From Saprospiraceae bacterium (GTDB lineage Bacteria; Bacteroidota; Bacteroidia; Chitinophagales; Saprospiraceae), in NCBI GenBank assembly GCA_016710625.1, contig JADJVK010000023.1, forward strand, positions 1-52,786: a stretch of 52,786 bases of DNA, in the 5' to 3' direction. Within the stretch, counting starts at the first letter, position 1. Every line of letters starts with the position of its first letter. The notes beneath the pieces are model-generated. The model had not been told where the DNA came from. It did no database searches and worked only from the letters and a program-made list of their open reading frames with translations. Positions 25,758 to 35,015 of the stretch are shown here, one piece after another. A program made the translations under genes and the position numbers.

Positions 25758-26243
25758 ATGAAAAAACTCATTTACTTCGTCTTTTTATTATTCACATCCA
25801 ATTCATTGATTTCCCAAACTTTAGAAATAACAACTCAAGCAGATAAGACTGATATCTTAACTGGAGAAAGTATTCTATATACACTTAAATATAAATGTGC
25901 AAGTACAACTACTAATTGTACAAAGGTTTCTATTGAAGCAAATATTCCATCTGGAATAAAATTTAATGGAGCAGTTATCGGTCTTACATCCGATATTGCA
26001 AGCTATTCTTATTCTAATAATAATAAAACAGTAACATTTATTTTCAAAGAACCTTTGATAGCTGGAAATACAGGTATAATTGAAATAACTGGAATTGGAG
26101 ATTTAGGGCTTCAGAATGGTACAGTTGCTACAATGACAGCTTCAATTTTTTCTGATGGAAATTTAGCATCATCAGACTTTGAAAATACTACTTTGCATTC
26201 TTATGATGGTTTTGTCCGCAACTATATACACCTACTGGTTTAG
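25758..26243 (+). CDS. Giant SdrD-B/DUF11 surface protein 1, N-terminal segment
   Basis: Start of a gene that continues to 29976 through two frameshifts, about 1,400 residues in total. Signal peptide MKKLIYFVFLLFTSNSLISQ. The mature part is a DUF11-like beta-sandwich (TQADKTDILTGESILYTLKYKC, IPSGIKFNG, NNKTVTFIFKEPLIAGNTG), a domain of cell-surface and adhesin proteins. The frame fails at about 26215. The following frame reads PQLYTPTGLGLDNTTYYVLDL, an obvious continuation. The start is an ATG 7 bases after an A/T-rich leader. No Shine-Dalgarno sequence is needed in this phylum. Confidence 0.7.
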   Translation: MKKLIYFVFLLFTSNSLISQTLEITTQADKTDILTGESILYTLKYKCASTTTNCTKVSIEANIPSGIKFNGAVIGLTSDIASYSYSNNNKTVTFIFKEPLIAGNTGIIEITGIGDLGLQNGTVATMTASIFSDGNLASSDFENTTLHSYDGFVRNYIHLLV

Positions 26244-27907
26244 GATTAGATAATACAACTTATTATGTTCTTGACTTAAAACAAGGAAGTTCATATGCTA
26301 TTGGTGTTGCAAACCCTGGAGATATTCATGCAGTGGATAATTTCCCAGCAAATACCATTATAGATTCTGTCGTTTTATTTACTGATTACCCATCTGCTTT
26401 TGCACTTCCTCTAGGAACAGTAAATATTTCTGGGACAACTGTTACGGTTGATATACCAGCATATAATACAGGTATTTATGTAAATAATTATACCACTTCT
26501 ATTCGAGTAAGAATGTATGTTCGTTATCCATCAGCATATTTTAGTGCTGGAAGTATGATAACAAATTCAGCAACAGTGACACATACACCAATTGGAGGAA
26601 GCCCTATTGTGCAAGTTGATGGATCAACTAATAACTATCAATGTGGGAGTACTTATAGTAATCTATCAACATGTACCTGTACAACAACACTTAGTAGAAC
26701 ATCAACGCTACAAAATCCTCTAACAAAATTATATTTAAATAAGACATCCTCTTCATCAACAGTTAAAGTTGGTGCTGCGGCTAGTTATAATTTAAACTTT
26801 GGAAATACGGGTAATACAGTATTAAATGATGTTGTGATTGAAGATATATTACCTAACTATATTTTAGGAACTTCAATAATTGTAGTAAATGGATATTTGA
26901 CAAATCTTTCAGGTAATGAGATTATAAAATATTATATACAAACTGTAGGAAATCCTTCATATACAGAAGTTACACCACAATATCAAGTGATTTATCCACC
27001 AGTAAGTGGAGATAAAATTACTGCATTTAAAATAACAATTAATTCACTTCCGGCTGGTGCAGTCGTGTCAAATGGAAGTCTTGTATTAAATTATACTTTA
27101 GACCCAACAACACCTATTGGTACAATGATACAAAATTGTTTAAATGGATCTTCTAGCTCTTCTGGATTAATACTTGACAATAGTACAGCTTGTGCTACTA
27201 TTACCTCTTTAGAACCTGATCCTTTTAGCACAATTGTTTTGACTAAAAGCTTTACAAATGAAACTGGCTCAGGTTATGGTGGTGCAACATTAAGTAAGGG
27301 GACTATTGTTTATAGTCAATTACATGCTATAGTAGAACCTGGTGGTTCACCATTACAAAATCCTGTGGTGATGGACTTATTACCAAAGGGAGTTGATTAT
27401 TTGGATTATAAACCATTTACCAATTCTGGAGGATCTCCTCCACCTGCAGATTTAGTAGAAGTATTACCAAATTATAATGGTTCGGGCAGAACTTTAGTCC
27501 GTTTTTCTTGGAATAGCCCATGGCCTTCGCCAACAAGTTATTATATATATATAAGAGTTAAAATTAATGATTTTGCAATTGCAGGAACATCAGCTCTTTA
27601 TACATATGATGATGCATTTTATAAAAATCCATTTACAGAACTAAAAGGACTTAAAAATACAGGTTTCTTTACAGGAAGTAGCCCAAGAAAGTGTACTTAT
27701 TCAGATTATTATCATCAATTTTATGTTACTCAAGATTCATTGGATGTAAATGGGAATGGCTCATTTATAGATAGTTTATGTTATGATGCTGATTATTTAG
27801 GGGTTACTTCTCAAGCCCAACTTTCATCCGAAAAGTGGGTAAAGGACAATGTGATACCGTTTATACTAGATATCCAAATCATGGTAAAACGATGCCCGGC
27901 GGTTTAG
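26215..27907 (+). CDS. Giant SdrD-B/DUF11 surface protein 1, middle segment
   Basis: Middle segment in its own frame, coding from about 26215; the ATG at 26333 is internal. It contains at least three DUF11-type repeats: FPANTIIDSVVLFTDYPS, KVGAAASYNLNFGNTGNTVLNDVVIEDILPNYI-like (two separate strands), and LTKSFTNETGSGYGGATLSKGT. These are stalk or adhesion modules built of Thr/Ser/Asn-rich beta strands. The true protein leaves this frame near 27838 (EKWVKGQCDT in the joined reading). The last 22 residues before the stop at 27907 are out of frame. Confidence 0.68.
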
Positions 27908-29976
27908 CAAACTATAAATTATATGTCACCAATAATGGGAATGTTCCTGCTACTGAAATAATTGTTGAAGATATCTTACCATTCATTGGCGATGCTGGTG
28001 TGATAGATTTGAATGGTAGATTAACACAATGGCGACCTAATTTAGTGACTCCAGTGTCAGCACCATCAGGGGTGACCATCTATTATAGTACTGCTCAAAA
28101 TCCATGTAGAACAGATTTTGTTGCTTCAGGACCAGCAGGTTGTACTCCTGCTAATTGGACCACCATTTTACCAACTGACCCAACTACAATTCAGTCTTTA
28201 AAATTTGATTTTGGTACTAAAGTATTAAACCCTGGAGATCAAATTGAATTGACTTGGGATATGAGAGCTCCTGTAACTGCACCAACAACTGGAGAGATTG
28301 CATGGAACTCATTTGCTTATAAAGCTATTAGAACGGATAATAATGATAACTTTTTACCAGCTGAACCACTTAAAGTAGGTATTGAATTAAAACCAAATGT
28401 GCCAGGTAATATCGGAAACTATGTTTGGTGTGATGCCAACAATAATGGGATTCAAGATAATGGAGAAATTGGAGCAGATGGTGTAAGAGTTGAATTGTAT
28501 AAAGATAATGGGGATGGAATCAATAATCCAGATAATGATATTTTGGTATCATTTACTTCCACTGCAAATGGTGGTTTGTACCAGTTCCCAAATCTTGCAG
28601 TTGGTAATTATTATTTAGTTTTCTTTTTACCACCAGGCTACACAACTTCTCCAGCAAATGCAACAACAGATGATAAAGATTCTGATGGTACTGAGACATT
28701 ATTTAAAGGATTAAGAGTAACAGTAACGCCTATAACTACAATAGATGCATCTGAAACAGACTTGACATGGGATCAAGGAATGGGTTGTTTTGCAAAAGCT
28801 GCGTTAGGAAATTATGTTTGGTTTGATGAAAATCAAAATAATATTCAAGATGAACCATCTGCAAATGGTGTAAATGGAATCGAAGTGATTCTATATAATA
28901 GTTCAAATACAATAATTGCAAGAGACACCACATCCAATGATATGTATGGAAGACCTGGATATTATCTATTTGATTTATTAATGCCAGGTGATTATTATGT
29001 ATCATTTGTATTAACCAATGGAAAAGTATTTACACCAAGTACAGGAACATCAGGTGGCACTTCAAGAGATGAAACTGATTCCGATGCTGATATCACTACA
29101 GGTAAAACAGCAATAACTAATTTGACAGCTGGAGAAGTTGATTTAACATGGGATGCTGGAATAATAATACCAACTGGATTATATAAATTAGGAAATTTTG
29201 TGTGGGAAGATACAAACAATAATGGAATGTGGGATTCTGGGGAGAAAGGTTTTAATAACGTTGTTGTCAATTTATACAATGATGTGAATAATGATGGAAT
29301 CCCTCAATCTTCTGAATTTGTAACCACAACCAATACGATTACAGAAAGTGGTGTTGATGGTATTTATCATTTTGATAGATTGCCAGCAGGAGATTATTTA
29401 GTACAAATTCCAAGTCAAAACTTTAGTGGTGTTCTTTCCGGATATACATCAAGTACTGGAAATGACCCAGCACCTGATCCAGATGATAATGTTGAAAATG
29501 ATGATAATGGAACATTCGTTACAGGATATGGAGTGATTAGTGGAACAATAACTCTGGGAGCAACTGCGGAACCACTTGAATCTGGCTACTCAAACCAAAC
29601 GGTAGATTTTGGATTTTATAAAGCACCATTATGTTCTGTATTAATAACTGCAGTACCTGGAAGTTGTAATCCTACGGATAATAAATACACATTAACTGGT
29701 GATATACAATTAACCAATCCTCCATCAAGTGGCACTTTAACAGTTCAGATTGTAGGTGGAGGCAGTCAATCCTTTGATTTATCTGCTGGAATACCAACAA
29801 GTTACAGTATTGCAAATCAAAATTCTGATGGAGCCAGCCATATAGTTAGTTTAAGCATAAGTGGATCAACTTGTACAGATACAAAGACATATACAGCGCC
29901 AGTGAATTGCTTAGTGATACCATGTCCAACTCCGAATTGTACAACCTATAAATCAAAAAGAGTTATTAACAACTAA
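27838..29976 (+). CDS. Giant SdrD-B/DUF11 surface protein 1, C-terminal segment with three SdrD-B domains
   Basis: Begins in a DUF11 domain (MPGGLANYKLYVTNNG, IIVEDILPFIGDAG). Three SdrD B-like domains follow: IGNYVWCDANNNGIQDNGE, ALGNYVWFDENQNNIQDE and KLGNFVWEDTNNNGMWDSGE. Each has Asp-rich loops of the calcium-binding type and ends with a GxYxFxxLxxGxYxV strand. A final domain of about 110 residues (ITAVPGSCNPTDNKYTLTGDIQLTNPP, then TYTAPVNC) leads to the tail IPCPTPNCTTYKSKRVINN. No classical T9SS type A or B domain is seen. A second giant gene starts 27 bp later, so the two are one operon. Role: calcium-stiffened surface stalk or adhesin (inference from architecture). Confidence 0.75.
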   Translation, partial: GKGQCDTVYTRYPNHGKTMPGGLANYKLYVTNNGNVPATEIIVEDILPFIGDAGVIDLNGRLTQWRPNLVTPVSAPSGVTIYYSTAQNPCRTDFVASGPAGCTPANWTTILPTDPTTIQSLKFDFGTKVLNPGDQIELTWDMRAPVTAPTTGEIAWNSFAYKAIRTDNNDNFLPAEPLKVGIELKPNVPGNIGNYVWCDANNNGIQDNGEIGADGVRVELYKDNGDGINNPDNDILVSFTSTANGGLYQFPNLAVGNYYLVFFLPPGYTTSPANATTDDKDSDGTETLFKGLRVTVTPITTIDASETDLTWDQGMGCFAKAALGNYVWFDENQNNIQDEPSANGVNGIEVILYNSSNTIIARDTTSNDMYGRPGYYLFDLLMPGDYYVSFVLTNGKVFTPSTGTSGGTSRDETDSDADITTGKTAITNLTAGEVDLTWDAGIIIPTGLYKLGNFVWEDTNNNGMWDSGEKGFNNVVVNLYNDVNNDGIPQSSEFVTTTNTITESGVDGIYHFDRLPAGDYLVQIPSQNFSGVLSGYTSSTGNDPAPDPDDNVENDDNGTFVTGYGVISGTITLGATAEPLESGYSNQTVDFGFYKAPLCSVLITAVPGSCNPTDNKYTLTGDIQLTNPPSSGTLTVQIVGGGSQSFDLSAGIPTSYSIANQNSDGASHIVSLSISGSTCTDTKTYTAPVNCLVIPCPTPNCTTYKSKRVINN

Positions 29977-30003
29977 TTAAACTCACATTTAAGAAATTAT
30001 ACA

Positions 30004-31944
30004 ATGAAAAAAATAAAATTACTCTCAATTATTTCAATATGCATTTTCAGTTGGAATGTATATGGTCAAATATCTGGAACAGTTTTTAGAGATTTTAATG
30101 GAGATGGAATAAAACAAAGCGGTGAACCTTTAATGGGAAATATAATAGTTAAAGCATTTGCTCCTGGTTCTTCCATTCCATGTGGAAGTGCTATTACTAC
30201 TGCTATCTCTAGCCCTAATTATTCTATTTCAGGATGTAGTGGGAACGTCAGGATTGAGTTTGAAATTCCATCAACAAATACCTATCCTAATGGACCTTTA
30301 ACTGGAATTGATTTTTCTTCATTCATTGGAACTAATAATGGTTCATCTGTACAATTTGTATCATCAAATCAAACAAATGTAGATTTTGGTATATTTTATC
30401 CAAATGGATTTAGCAACCAAAGTGTAAACAATATAAAACTAACCGTTCCAACTTACAACTCTGGAGATATAACAGATCCTGGTAGTAATGCAATTAACGA
30501 TAAAGCAATTATTACATTCCCATATCTTGCAAATGGAAGAGAGGATCAAATTGATCAATCAGGCACAGATAATTTTACTACTGCAACAGCTGGTGAAATT
30601 GGTTCAACTTGGGGATTAGCTTATCAGAAAGACCAAAAAAGGTTATTTGCATCTACCTTGTTAAAAAGACACGTAGGTTTAACAACTAATGGTGTTGGTA
30701 TTATTTGGAAGATTGATATGAATGACCCTACAAATGCTGGTACGCCTTCAATTTTCTATGATTTTGGTTCTTTAGCTGGTACAATAGGTTCCAATGCTTC
30801 TAGAGATATTCCTGCTGATAAAACTAAAAATTCAGTTGATGCTGAAGCATTTACAAAAGCTGGGAAAGTAGGTTTTGGTGATATTGAAATATCAGATGAC
30901 AATAAGAAATTATATGTTGTAAATTTAAATGATAGAAAAGTTTATTCTTTAGATGCTACAGCTACTACTGCAAGCAGTGCCACCGCTTTACCCAATTACC
31001 CAGATCCTGGTTGTGCAAATGGAGTTACTAGACCTTGGGCTTTAAAATATTGGAGAGGAAAATTGTATCTTGGTGTAATTTGTGATGCTAGTAATGGGGG
31101 TACAAGATCTAATCTGAGTGCTTATGTTTATGCATTCAATCCAACTTCTAATGCATGGATTACAACACCCATTATTAATTTCCCTTTAGATTATAATAAA
31201 GGATCTGTTTGGATAGGTGGTGCTGCACCATATTGGAACCCTTGGACTGACAACTTTAATGATTTTGAATATAAAGGTGGTGATTTTTATAATCCGTTTT
31301 ATCACCCACAACCAGTATTATCAGATATAGAGTTCGATGAGGAAGGGTCTATGCATTTAGCATTTTTAGATAGATCTGGATTTCAAACTGGTAACAGAAA
31401 TGCACTTCCAACTGCAACTCCTTCAAATAAAGAACTTGCAATTAATAATGGAAATGGAATTTCTAGTGGCGATATTTTAAGAACATATTTGAATCCAACT
31501 ACAGGACTATACGAATTAGAAGAGGATGGTAAAGCAGGAATTTATACTTCTTCTGGTACAGGGACTGATATTTCAGGATATGGTGGTGTCAATTCTATAC
31601 AAGGACCATCTAAAAATAATCCTGGAGAATTTTATTGGGATGATCAAGTAAATAATGGTTGGCATTCGGAAATTAGTGTTGGAGGACTCGTTTACGTTCC
31701 TGGTCAAAAAGAAATTGTGCTATCAGTTTTTGATCCAATTACATTAGATGCAGGAGGTGTTGAATCTTTTAGTATAATTGATGGTAGCTCAACAAGAAGA
31801 TATCAAACATATTATGGTGCTGCTGTTGATGAAGGTGGACCTGGAAAAGCAAATGGTATGGGAGATATTGAAATCTTAGGGGATGTCCCTTCCATCGAAA
31901 TCGGAAACCGTGTTTGGATAGATACTATATCAATGCAGATATAA
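30004..31944 (+). CDS. Giant SdrD-B surface protein 2, N-terminal and propeller segment
   Basis: Signal peptide MKKIKLLSIISICIFSWNVYGQ, then one SdrD B-like domain (ISGTVFRDFNGDGIKQSGE). Next comes a region of about 450 residues that looks like a beta-propeller (GSTWGLAYQKDQKRLFASTLLKRH, GDIEISDDNKKLYVVNLNDRKVY, LSDIEFDEEGSMHLAFLDRSG). Then a new SdrD B domain begins (VPSIEIGNRVWIDT) and the frame is lost within a few residues. The combination SdrD-B plus propeller plus SdrD-B occurs in surface proteins of this phylum. The gene directly follows surface protein 1. Confidence 0.72.
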   Translation: MKKIKLLSIISICIFSWNVYGQISGTVFRDFNGDGIKQSGEPLMGNIIVKAFAPGSSIPCGSAITTAISSPNYSISGCSGNVRIEFEIPSTNTYPNGPLTGIDFSSFIGTNNGSSVQFVSSNQTNVDFGIFYPNGFSNQSVNNIKLTVPTYNSGDITDPGSNAINDKAIITFPYLANGREDQIDQSGTDNFTTATAGEIGSTWGLAYQKDQKRLFASTLLKRHVGLTTNGVGIIWKIDMNDPTNAGTPSIFYDFGSLAGTIGSNASRDIPADKTKNSVDAEAFTKAGKVGFGDIEISDDNKKLYVVNLNDRKVYSLDATATTASSATALPNYPDPGCANGVTRPWALKYWRGKLYLGVICDASNGGTRSNLSAYVYAFNPTSNAWITTPIINFPLDYNKGSVWIGGAAPYWNPWTDNFNDFEYKGGDFYNPFYHPQPVLSDIEFDEEGSMHLAFLDRSGFQTGNRNALPTATPSNKELAINNGNGISSGDILRTYLNPTTGLYELEEDGKAGIYTSSGTGTDISGYGGVNSIQGPSKNNPGEFYWDDQVNNGWHSEISVGGLVYVPGQKEIVLSVFDPITLDAGGVESFSIIDGSSTRRYQTYYGAAVDEGGPGKANGMGDIEILGDVPSIEIGNRVWIDTISMQI

Positions 31945-32807
31945 TATATACGACTGGTAATGCTGGGGAGAACAATCACACATTAGATTTTGGTTTTAGC
32001 TTGACCCCACCAGTTGCTTGTCAACCAGATTCTATAAAAATTTGTGCTGGAAATTCAGCAGAAATCGTTGCAGCTGATGGATATACAAGCTATATCTGGT
32101 ATAAAATAAATAATCCTGGGGATACAGTACAAGTTGCAACAGGTCAAACCTTTACGACAAATATTGTTGGAAATTATATTTTCAAAGCGACAGATAGTAA
32201 TGGTTGTCCAGCATCAATGTGCTGCCCTATTACAATTGCCGATTCAACTTGTTGTGTGATTGATAATATCAATTTAGTGATTGGAAATTGTGATAATAAG
32301 GGAACATTAACCAATGCCTCCGATGATGAATATACCTTTACTTTAAACCCAACTGGTGTTGGAATTGGTACAACATATACAATTAGTGGATTGCCAAATA
32401 GCCCTCAAACTGGGACATATGGTAGCCCAACCACTTTTGGTCCTTATTTTATTAGTGCTGGTGTTTTGAATATTTCTGTTTCAGATGATGTAGCAAGTTC
32501 TTGTAGTAAAACAGCAAGTGTAACGCCACCTCCATCTTGTTCCGTTTGTAATGTTTCGCCGCCAGTATTGTCTGTTAATGACAATATTTGTCCAAATAGA
32601 ACAGGAACAATCAATTTGGTTCAAGGATGTGGAGCAGGAACTTTCATTCAATATAGTATTAATAATGGATCGACATGGAGTTCAGTAAAACCATTGTATT
32701 CTACAACACCTAGAACTATTTTAGCTAGATGTGTGAATAGTATTGATACATCTTGTAAAAGTCCAAATACTTCAGTAACAACTGCTCCAAAAAATGTGTC
32801 CAAATAA
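31922..32807 (+). CDS. Giant SdrD-B surface protein 2, middle segment
   Basis: Read in the frame after the break at about 31922, the protein resumes with INADIIYTTGNAGENNHTLDFGFSLTPP, the last strand of an SdrD B domain. The 70-90 residues that should lie between VWIDT and this strand are absent, so the domain is internally deleted. Then an Ig-like module (CQPDSIKICAGNSAEIVAADGYTSYIWY, FTTNIVGNYIFKATDSNGC) and a domain with NLVIGNCDNKGTLTNASDDEYTFTLNPTG follow. A final Cys-rich part ends at the next frameshift in an A6 tract near 32797. Confidence 0.65.
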
Positions 32808-33219
32808 TGGAGAAGAATGTACTTTGAATGCAAATGCAACTATTGACCCTTGTAATAACAATGGAACTGACGATGTTGCAGCTGATGATTATTTTACAAT
32901 ACAAATCAATGCAACTGTTGCAAACGGCGGATCGAGTAATAAATATGAAGTTGTAATTGGAGCTGATCCTTTGACTGGAATTGGAGGAAATGTATTGAAT
33001 AGTGAAAGAACAAATTATGGTTCACCTGTAACTGTAGGCAATACAAAAATATTCAAAGCAGATGTTTCATCAACATATCAATTAGTGGTAAGAGACATTA
33101 ATAATAATAATTGTTTTCAATTAATTGATATTCAATCAGTAACTCCATGTTCAATAGCACCACCAAAAAGTCCATGTTACCCAGTTCCATGTGTACCAAT
33201 TGGATTGATAAAAAATTAA
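32797..33219 (+). CDS. Giant SdrD-B surface protein 2, C-terminal segment with Cys-Pro tail
   Basis: In-frame continuation CPNNGEECTLNANATIDPCNNNGTDDVAADDYFTI, a module related to the NCDNKGT...DDEYTF domain in the previous segment, so two related repeats lie side by side. The protein ends with SIAPPKSPCYPVPCVPIGLIKN. This tail resembles IPCPTPNCTTYKSKRVINN of surface protein 1: two Cys with Pro between them and a short basic end. No known T9SS sorting domain is visible. The tail might be an alternative sorting or anchoring signal (inference). Confidence 0.65.
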   Translation, partial: CPNNGEECTLNANATIDPCNNNGTDDVAADDYFTIQINATVANGGSSNKYEVVIGADPLTGIGGNVLNSERTNYGSPVTVGNTKIFKADVSSTYQLVVRDINNNNCFQLIDIQSVTPCSIAPPKSPCYPVPCVPIGLIKN

Positions 33220-33231
33220 TTTACAATGGGG

Positions 33232-33273
33232 TATTCGGAATATTCGGTAATTTGTAATATTCGGATTATTCGG
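33232..33273 (+). repeat. Four spaced copies of TATTCGG
   Basis: TATTCGG occurs at 33232, 33241, 33258 and 33267, with spacings 9, 17 and 9, and once more at 33450 just before the tRNA. The pairwise arrangement (9-bp pairs, 26 bp between the pairs) is regular. It lies between the stop of surface protein 2 and its terminator, so it belongs to the 3' untranslated part of that transcript. Confidence 0.5.
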
Positions 33274-33294
33274 AAAGAAAAAGAAATTAAAAAT

Positions 33295-33346
33295 GTTGAG
33301 TTATAAATAGTTAAATCGTTCTCTTAAAAAGTTAAGAGAGCGATTT
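33295..33346 (+). terminator. Conserved 20-mer plus terminator hairpin, right element
   Basis: GTTGAGTTATAAATAGTTAA at 33295-33314, identical to 25157-25176, then stem TCGTTCTCTTAA/TTAAGAGAGCGA with one G-U pair, loop AAAG and T6. It ends transcription of the two surface-protein genes. Confidence 0.75.
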
Positions 33347-33422
33347 TTTGTTACTAAGGTATTGTGAAAAAAAATATTTAAAAAAATATCAGTATTATTT
33401 TAATATTTACAAAAGTCTAATT

Positions 33423-33430
33423 ATCTTTGC
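33423..33430 (+). promoter_or_regulatory. -7 element (TATCTTTG) for tRNA-Ser
   Basis: Matches TAnnTTTG and lies 30 nt before the first base of the tRNA. The -33 element is not clear in the A/T-rich sequence upstream. Confidence 0.5.
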
Positions 33431-33460
33431 ACCGCTTTAGAAATAAAGTATTCGGTTTTG

Positions 33461-33548
33461 GAGAGATGGCAGAGCGGTTTAATGCGGCGGTCTTGAAAAC
33501 CGTTGTACCGAAAGGTACCCGGGGTTCGAATCCCTGTCTCTCCGCCAA
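33461..33548 (+). tRNA. tRNA-Ser(UGA)
   Basis: An 88-nt cloverleaf: acceptor arm GGAGAGA pairs with TCTCTCC, discriminator G, and the CCA end is encoded. The anticodon loop CTTGAAA carries TGA at 33495-33497, reading UCA and related serine codons. The long variable arm (TTGTACCGAAAGGTACC) is the class II mark of serine tRNAs. T-loop GGTTCGAATCC is standard. It is preceded by a -7 box and followed by a terminator, so it is a single-gene unit. Confidence 0.97.
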
Positions 33549-33555
33549 AATTATA

Positions 33556-33594
33556 AACGTTTGTAAGTTTACTTGCAAACGTTTTTTTTTTTTT
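33556..33594 (+). terminator. Terminator after tRNA-Ser
   Basis: Stem AAACGTTTGTAAG/CTTGCAAACGTTT (one G-U pair) with a 4-nt loop, followed by T12. It starts 8 bp after the CCA end. Confidence 0.88.
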
Positions 33595-33618
33595 ATACTT
33601 TCTTTAATTTAATATCGT

Positions 33619-33626
33619 TAATTTTG
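33619..33626 (+). promoter_or_regulatory. -7 element (TAATTTTG) for the DUF4403 gene
   Basis: TAnnTTTG match 17 nt before the ATG at 33643. It supports that ATG as the true start although its frame differs from the rest of the gene. Confidence 0.5.
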
Positions 33627-33642
33627 ATAAATTTTCTTTTAA

Positions 33643-35015
33643 ATGAAGCTATCCAATTTCATTGTTTTATTTTTTACTTTTTTTCAAATTTTATAAGTGC
33701 TCAGCAAATGCCAACCAAACCTGAGGAAATAATTAACGACACTTTATTGCCATCTATTCCTTCAAGTGTCAATATTCCTGTTAATCTTGAAATTAGTGAT
33801 TTGCAAAAATCTATAAATAAAAAAATTACAGGTGTATTGTATGAAGATTACGACATGACTAACAATGATAATGATCAATTGATGTTGAAAGTTATGAAGG
33901 CAAGTGATATTACCTTGAAAGTCAATGGACAACAATTGGAGTATAGAGTACCACTTAATATTTGGTTCAAAAAAGGTGTTTTTGGGATGACCGATGTTGA
34001 TGGTTCTGGTGATTTAGCTTTGACATTTAAAACAGACTTTTCTATCAATGGGGATTGGAGTTTGAATACTTTCACCCAAATTATTAATCATGAATGGATT
34101 ACTCCGCCAAAAATACAAACTAGCTTAGTGGATGTGCCGATTAAGTATATAGCAGATATTGTGATTAGTAGGAGCAAAACAAAATTGAGCCAAATCATTG
34201 ATAATCAAATAAAACAAAGCTTAGACCTTAAGAAATATGTCGCTGATGCTTGGATGAAAATTCAAGAACCAGTTTTGGTAATGCCAGATTATAAAGTTTG
34301 GTCTAAAATTACGCCGACTGCCATAAGTATGATTCCATTCTATACTTTTAATAATGAATGGAGATCTGTTTTTTCAATCTCTTGCCTATCTGATATTAAT
34401 TTAGGGGATAAGCCAATTTTCAGAAAAAATTCAACCTTATCTAATATCAATATTTCTAATCAAACTAAAGATGATTTTTCATTGAATTTAATCGTAGATG
34501 TACCTTATACTGAAGCTGATTCTATTGCGAAAAAAACAATGTTGGGTCAAACTTTTGGATCTGATGGGAAAACAGTAAAATTAGAAGATATTAGCCTTTT
34601 TGGTCAAGGTGAATTTATTGTAATAAACACTAAAATGAGTGGAAGTTTCAATGGAAGCATTTATCTAAAAGGGAAGCCGTTTTATAATCAAGTAACCAGA
34701 AATATAGAAATGAAAGACTTAGATTTTGAAATGAGTACTAAGAATTTCTTATTCAAAACTGCTAATTGGTTGTTTCATAAAGGATTAGTAGAAAAGTTGA
34801 AAAATAGTTTGAAAATTCCTATTGGAGAGAAAATAGACACGGTTAAACTAGAAATGCAACAGAAACTAACGAATTATACTTTGAGTCAAGGTGTAACTTT
34901 ACAAGGCAAAATTGATAGTATATCCATTTCAGATATTCAAATAGCGAAGAATTCAATCAGACCTATTTTGGTTTCAACTGGAAAATTGAATTTAATAGTC
35001 AAAGGACTAGATTAA
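33643..35015 (+). CDS. DUF4403 family protein (frameshift in the signal peptide)
   Basis: About 450 residues of a DUF4403 protein, a family with tubular lipid-binding (TULIP/SMP-like) folds and two related halves. Seen here: PSSVNIPVNLEISDLQKSINKKI, the strand-rich core NGQQLEYRVPLNIWFKKGVFG, SRSKTKLSQIIDNQIKQSLDLKKYVADAW and ISLFGQGEFIVINTKMSGSFNGSIYL. The N-terminus needs one indel: the ATG at 33643 gives MKLSNFIVLFFTFF and, after a T7 tract near 33681, the main frame continues NFISAQQMPTKPEEI. Joined, this is a perfect signal peptide. Without the indel the frame would have to start at a distant non-ATG. The gene ends with a 4-bp overlap with convergent xseA. Likely envelope location; function unknown. 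Confidence 0.78.

Noticed and set aside
28736..29279. Antisense frames in the SdrD-B region
   Set aside because: They are shadows of a repeat-rich coding sequence, with no start context or family resemblance.
31890..31990. Insertion of a mobile element in surface protein 2
   Set aside because: No extra sequence, inverted repeats or target duplication; residues are missing rather than added.
25758..33219. Programmed ribosomal frameshifting in the giant surface proteins
   Set aside because: The breaks are at different sequence contexts without shared slippery heptamer or downstream structure, and similar breaks occur in unrelated genes; indel errors or decay explain them better.
33427..33612. 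Protein-coding frame across the tRNA region
   Set aside because: It runs through a complete class II tRNA and its terminator, so it is accidental.
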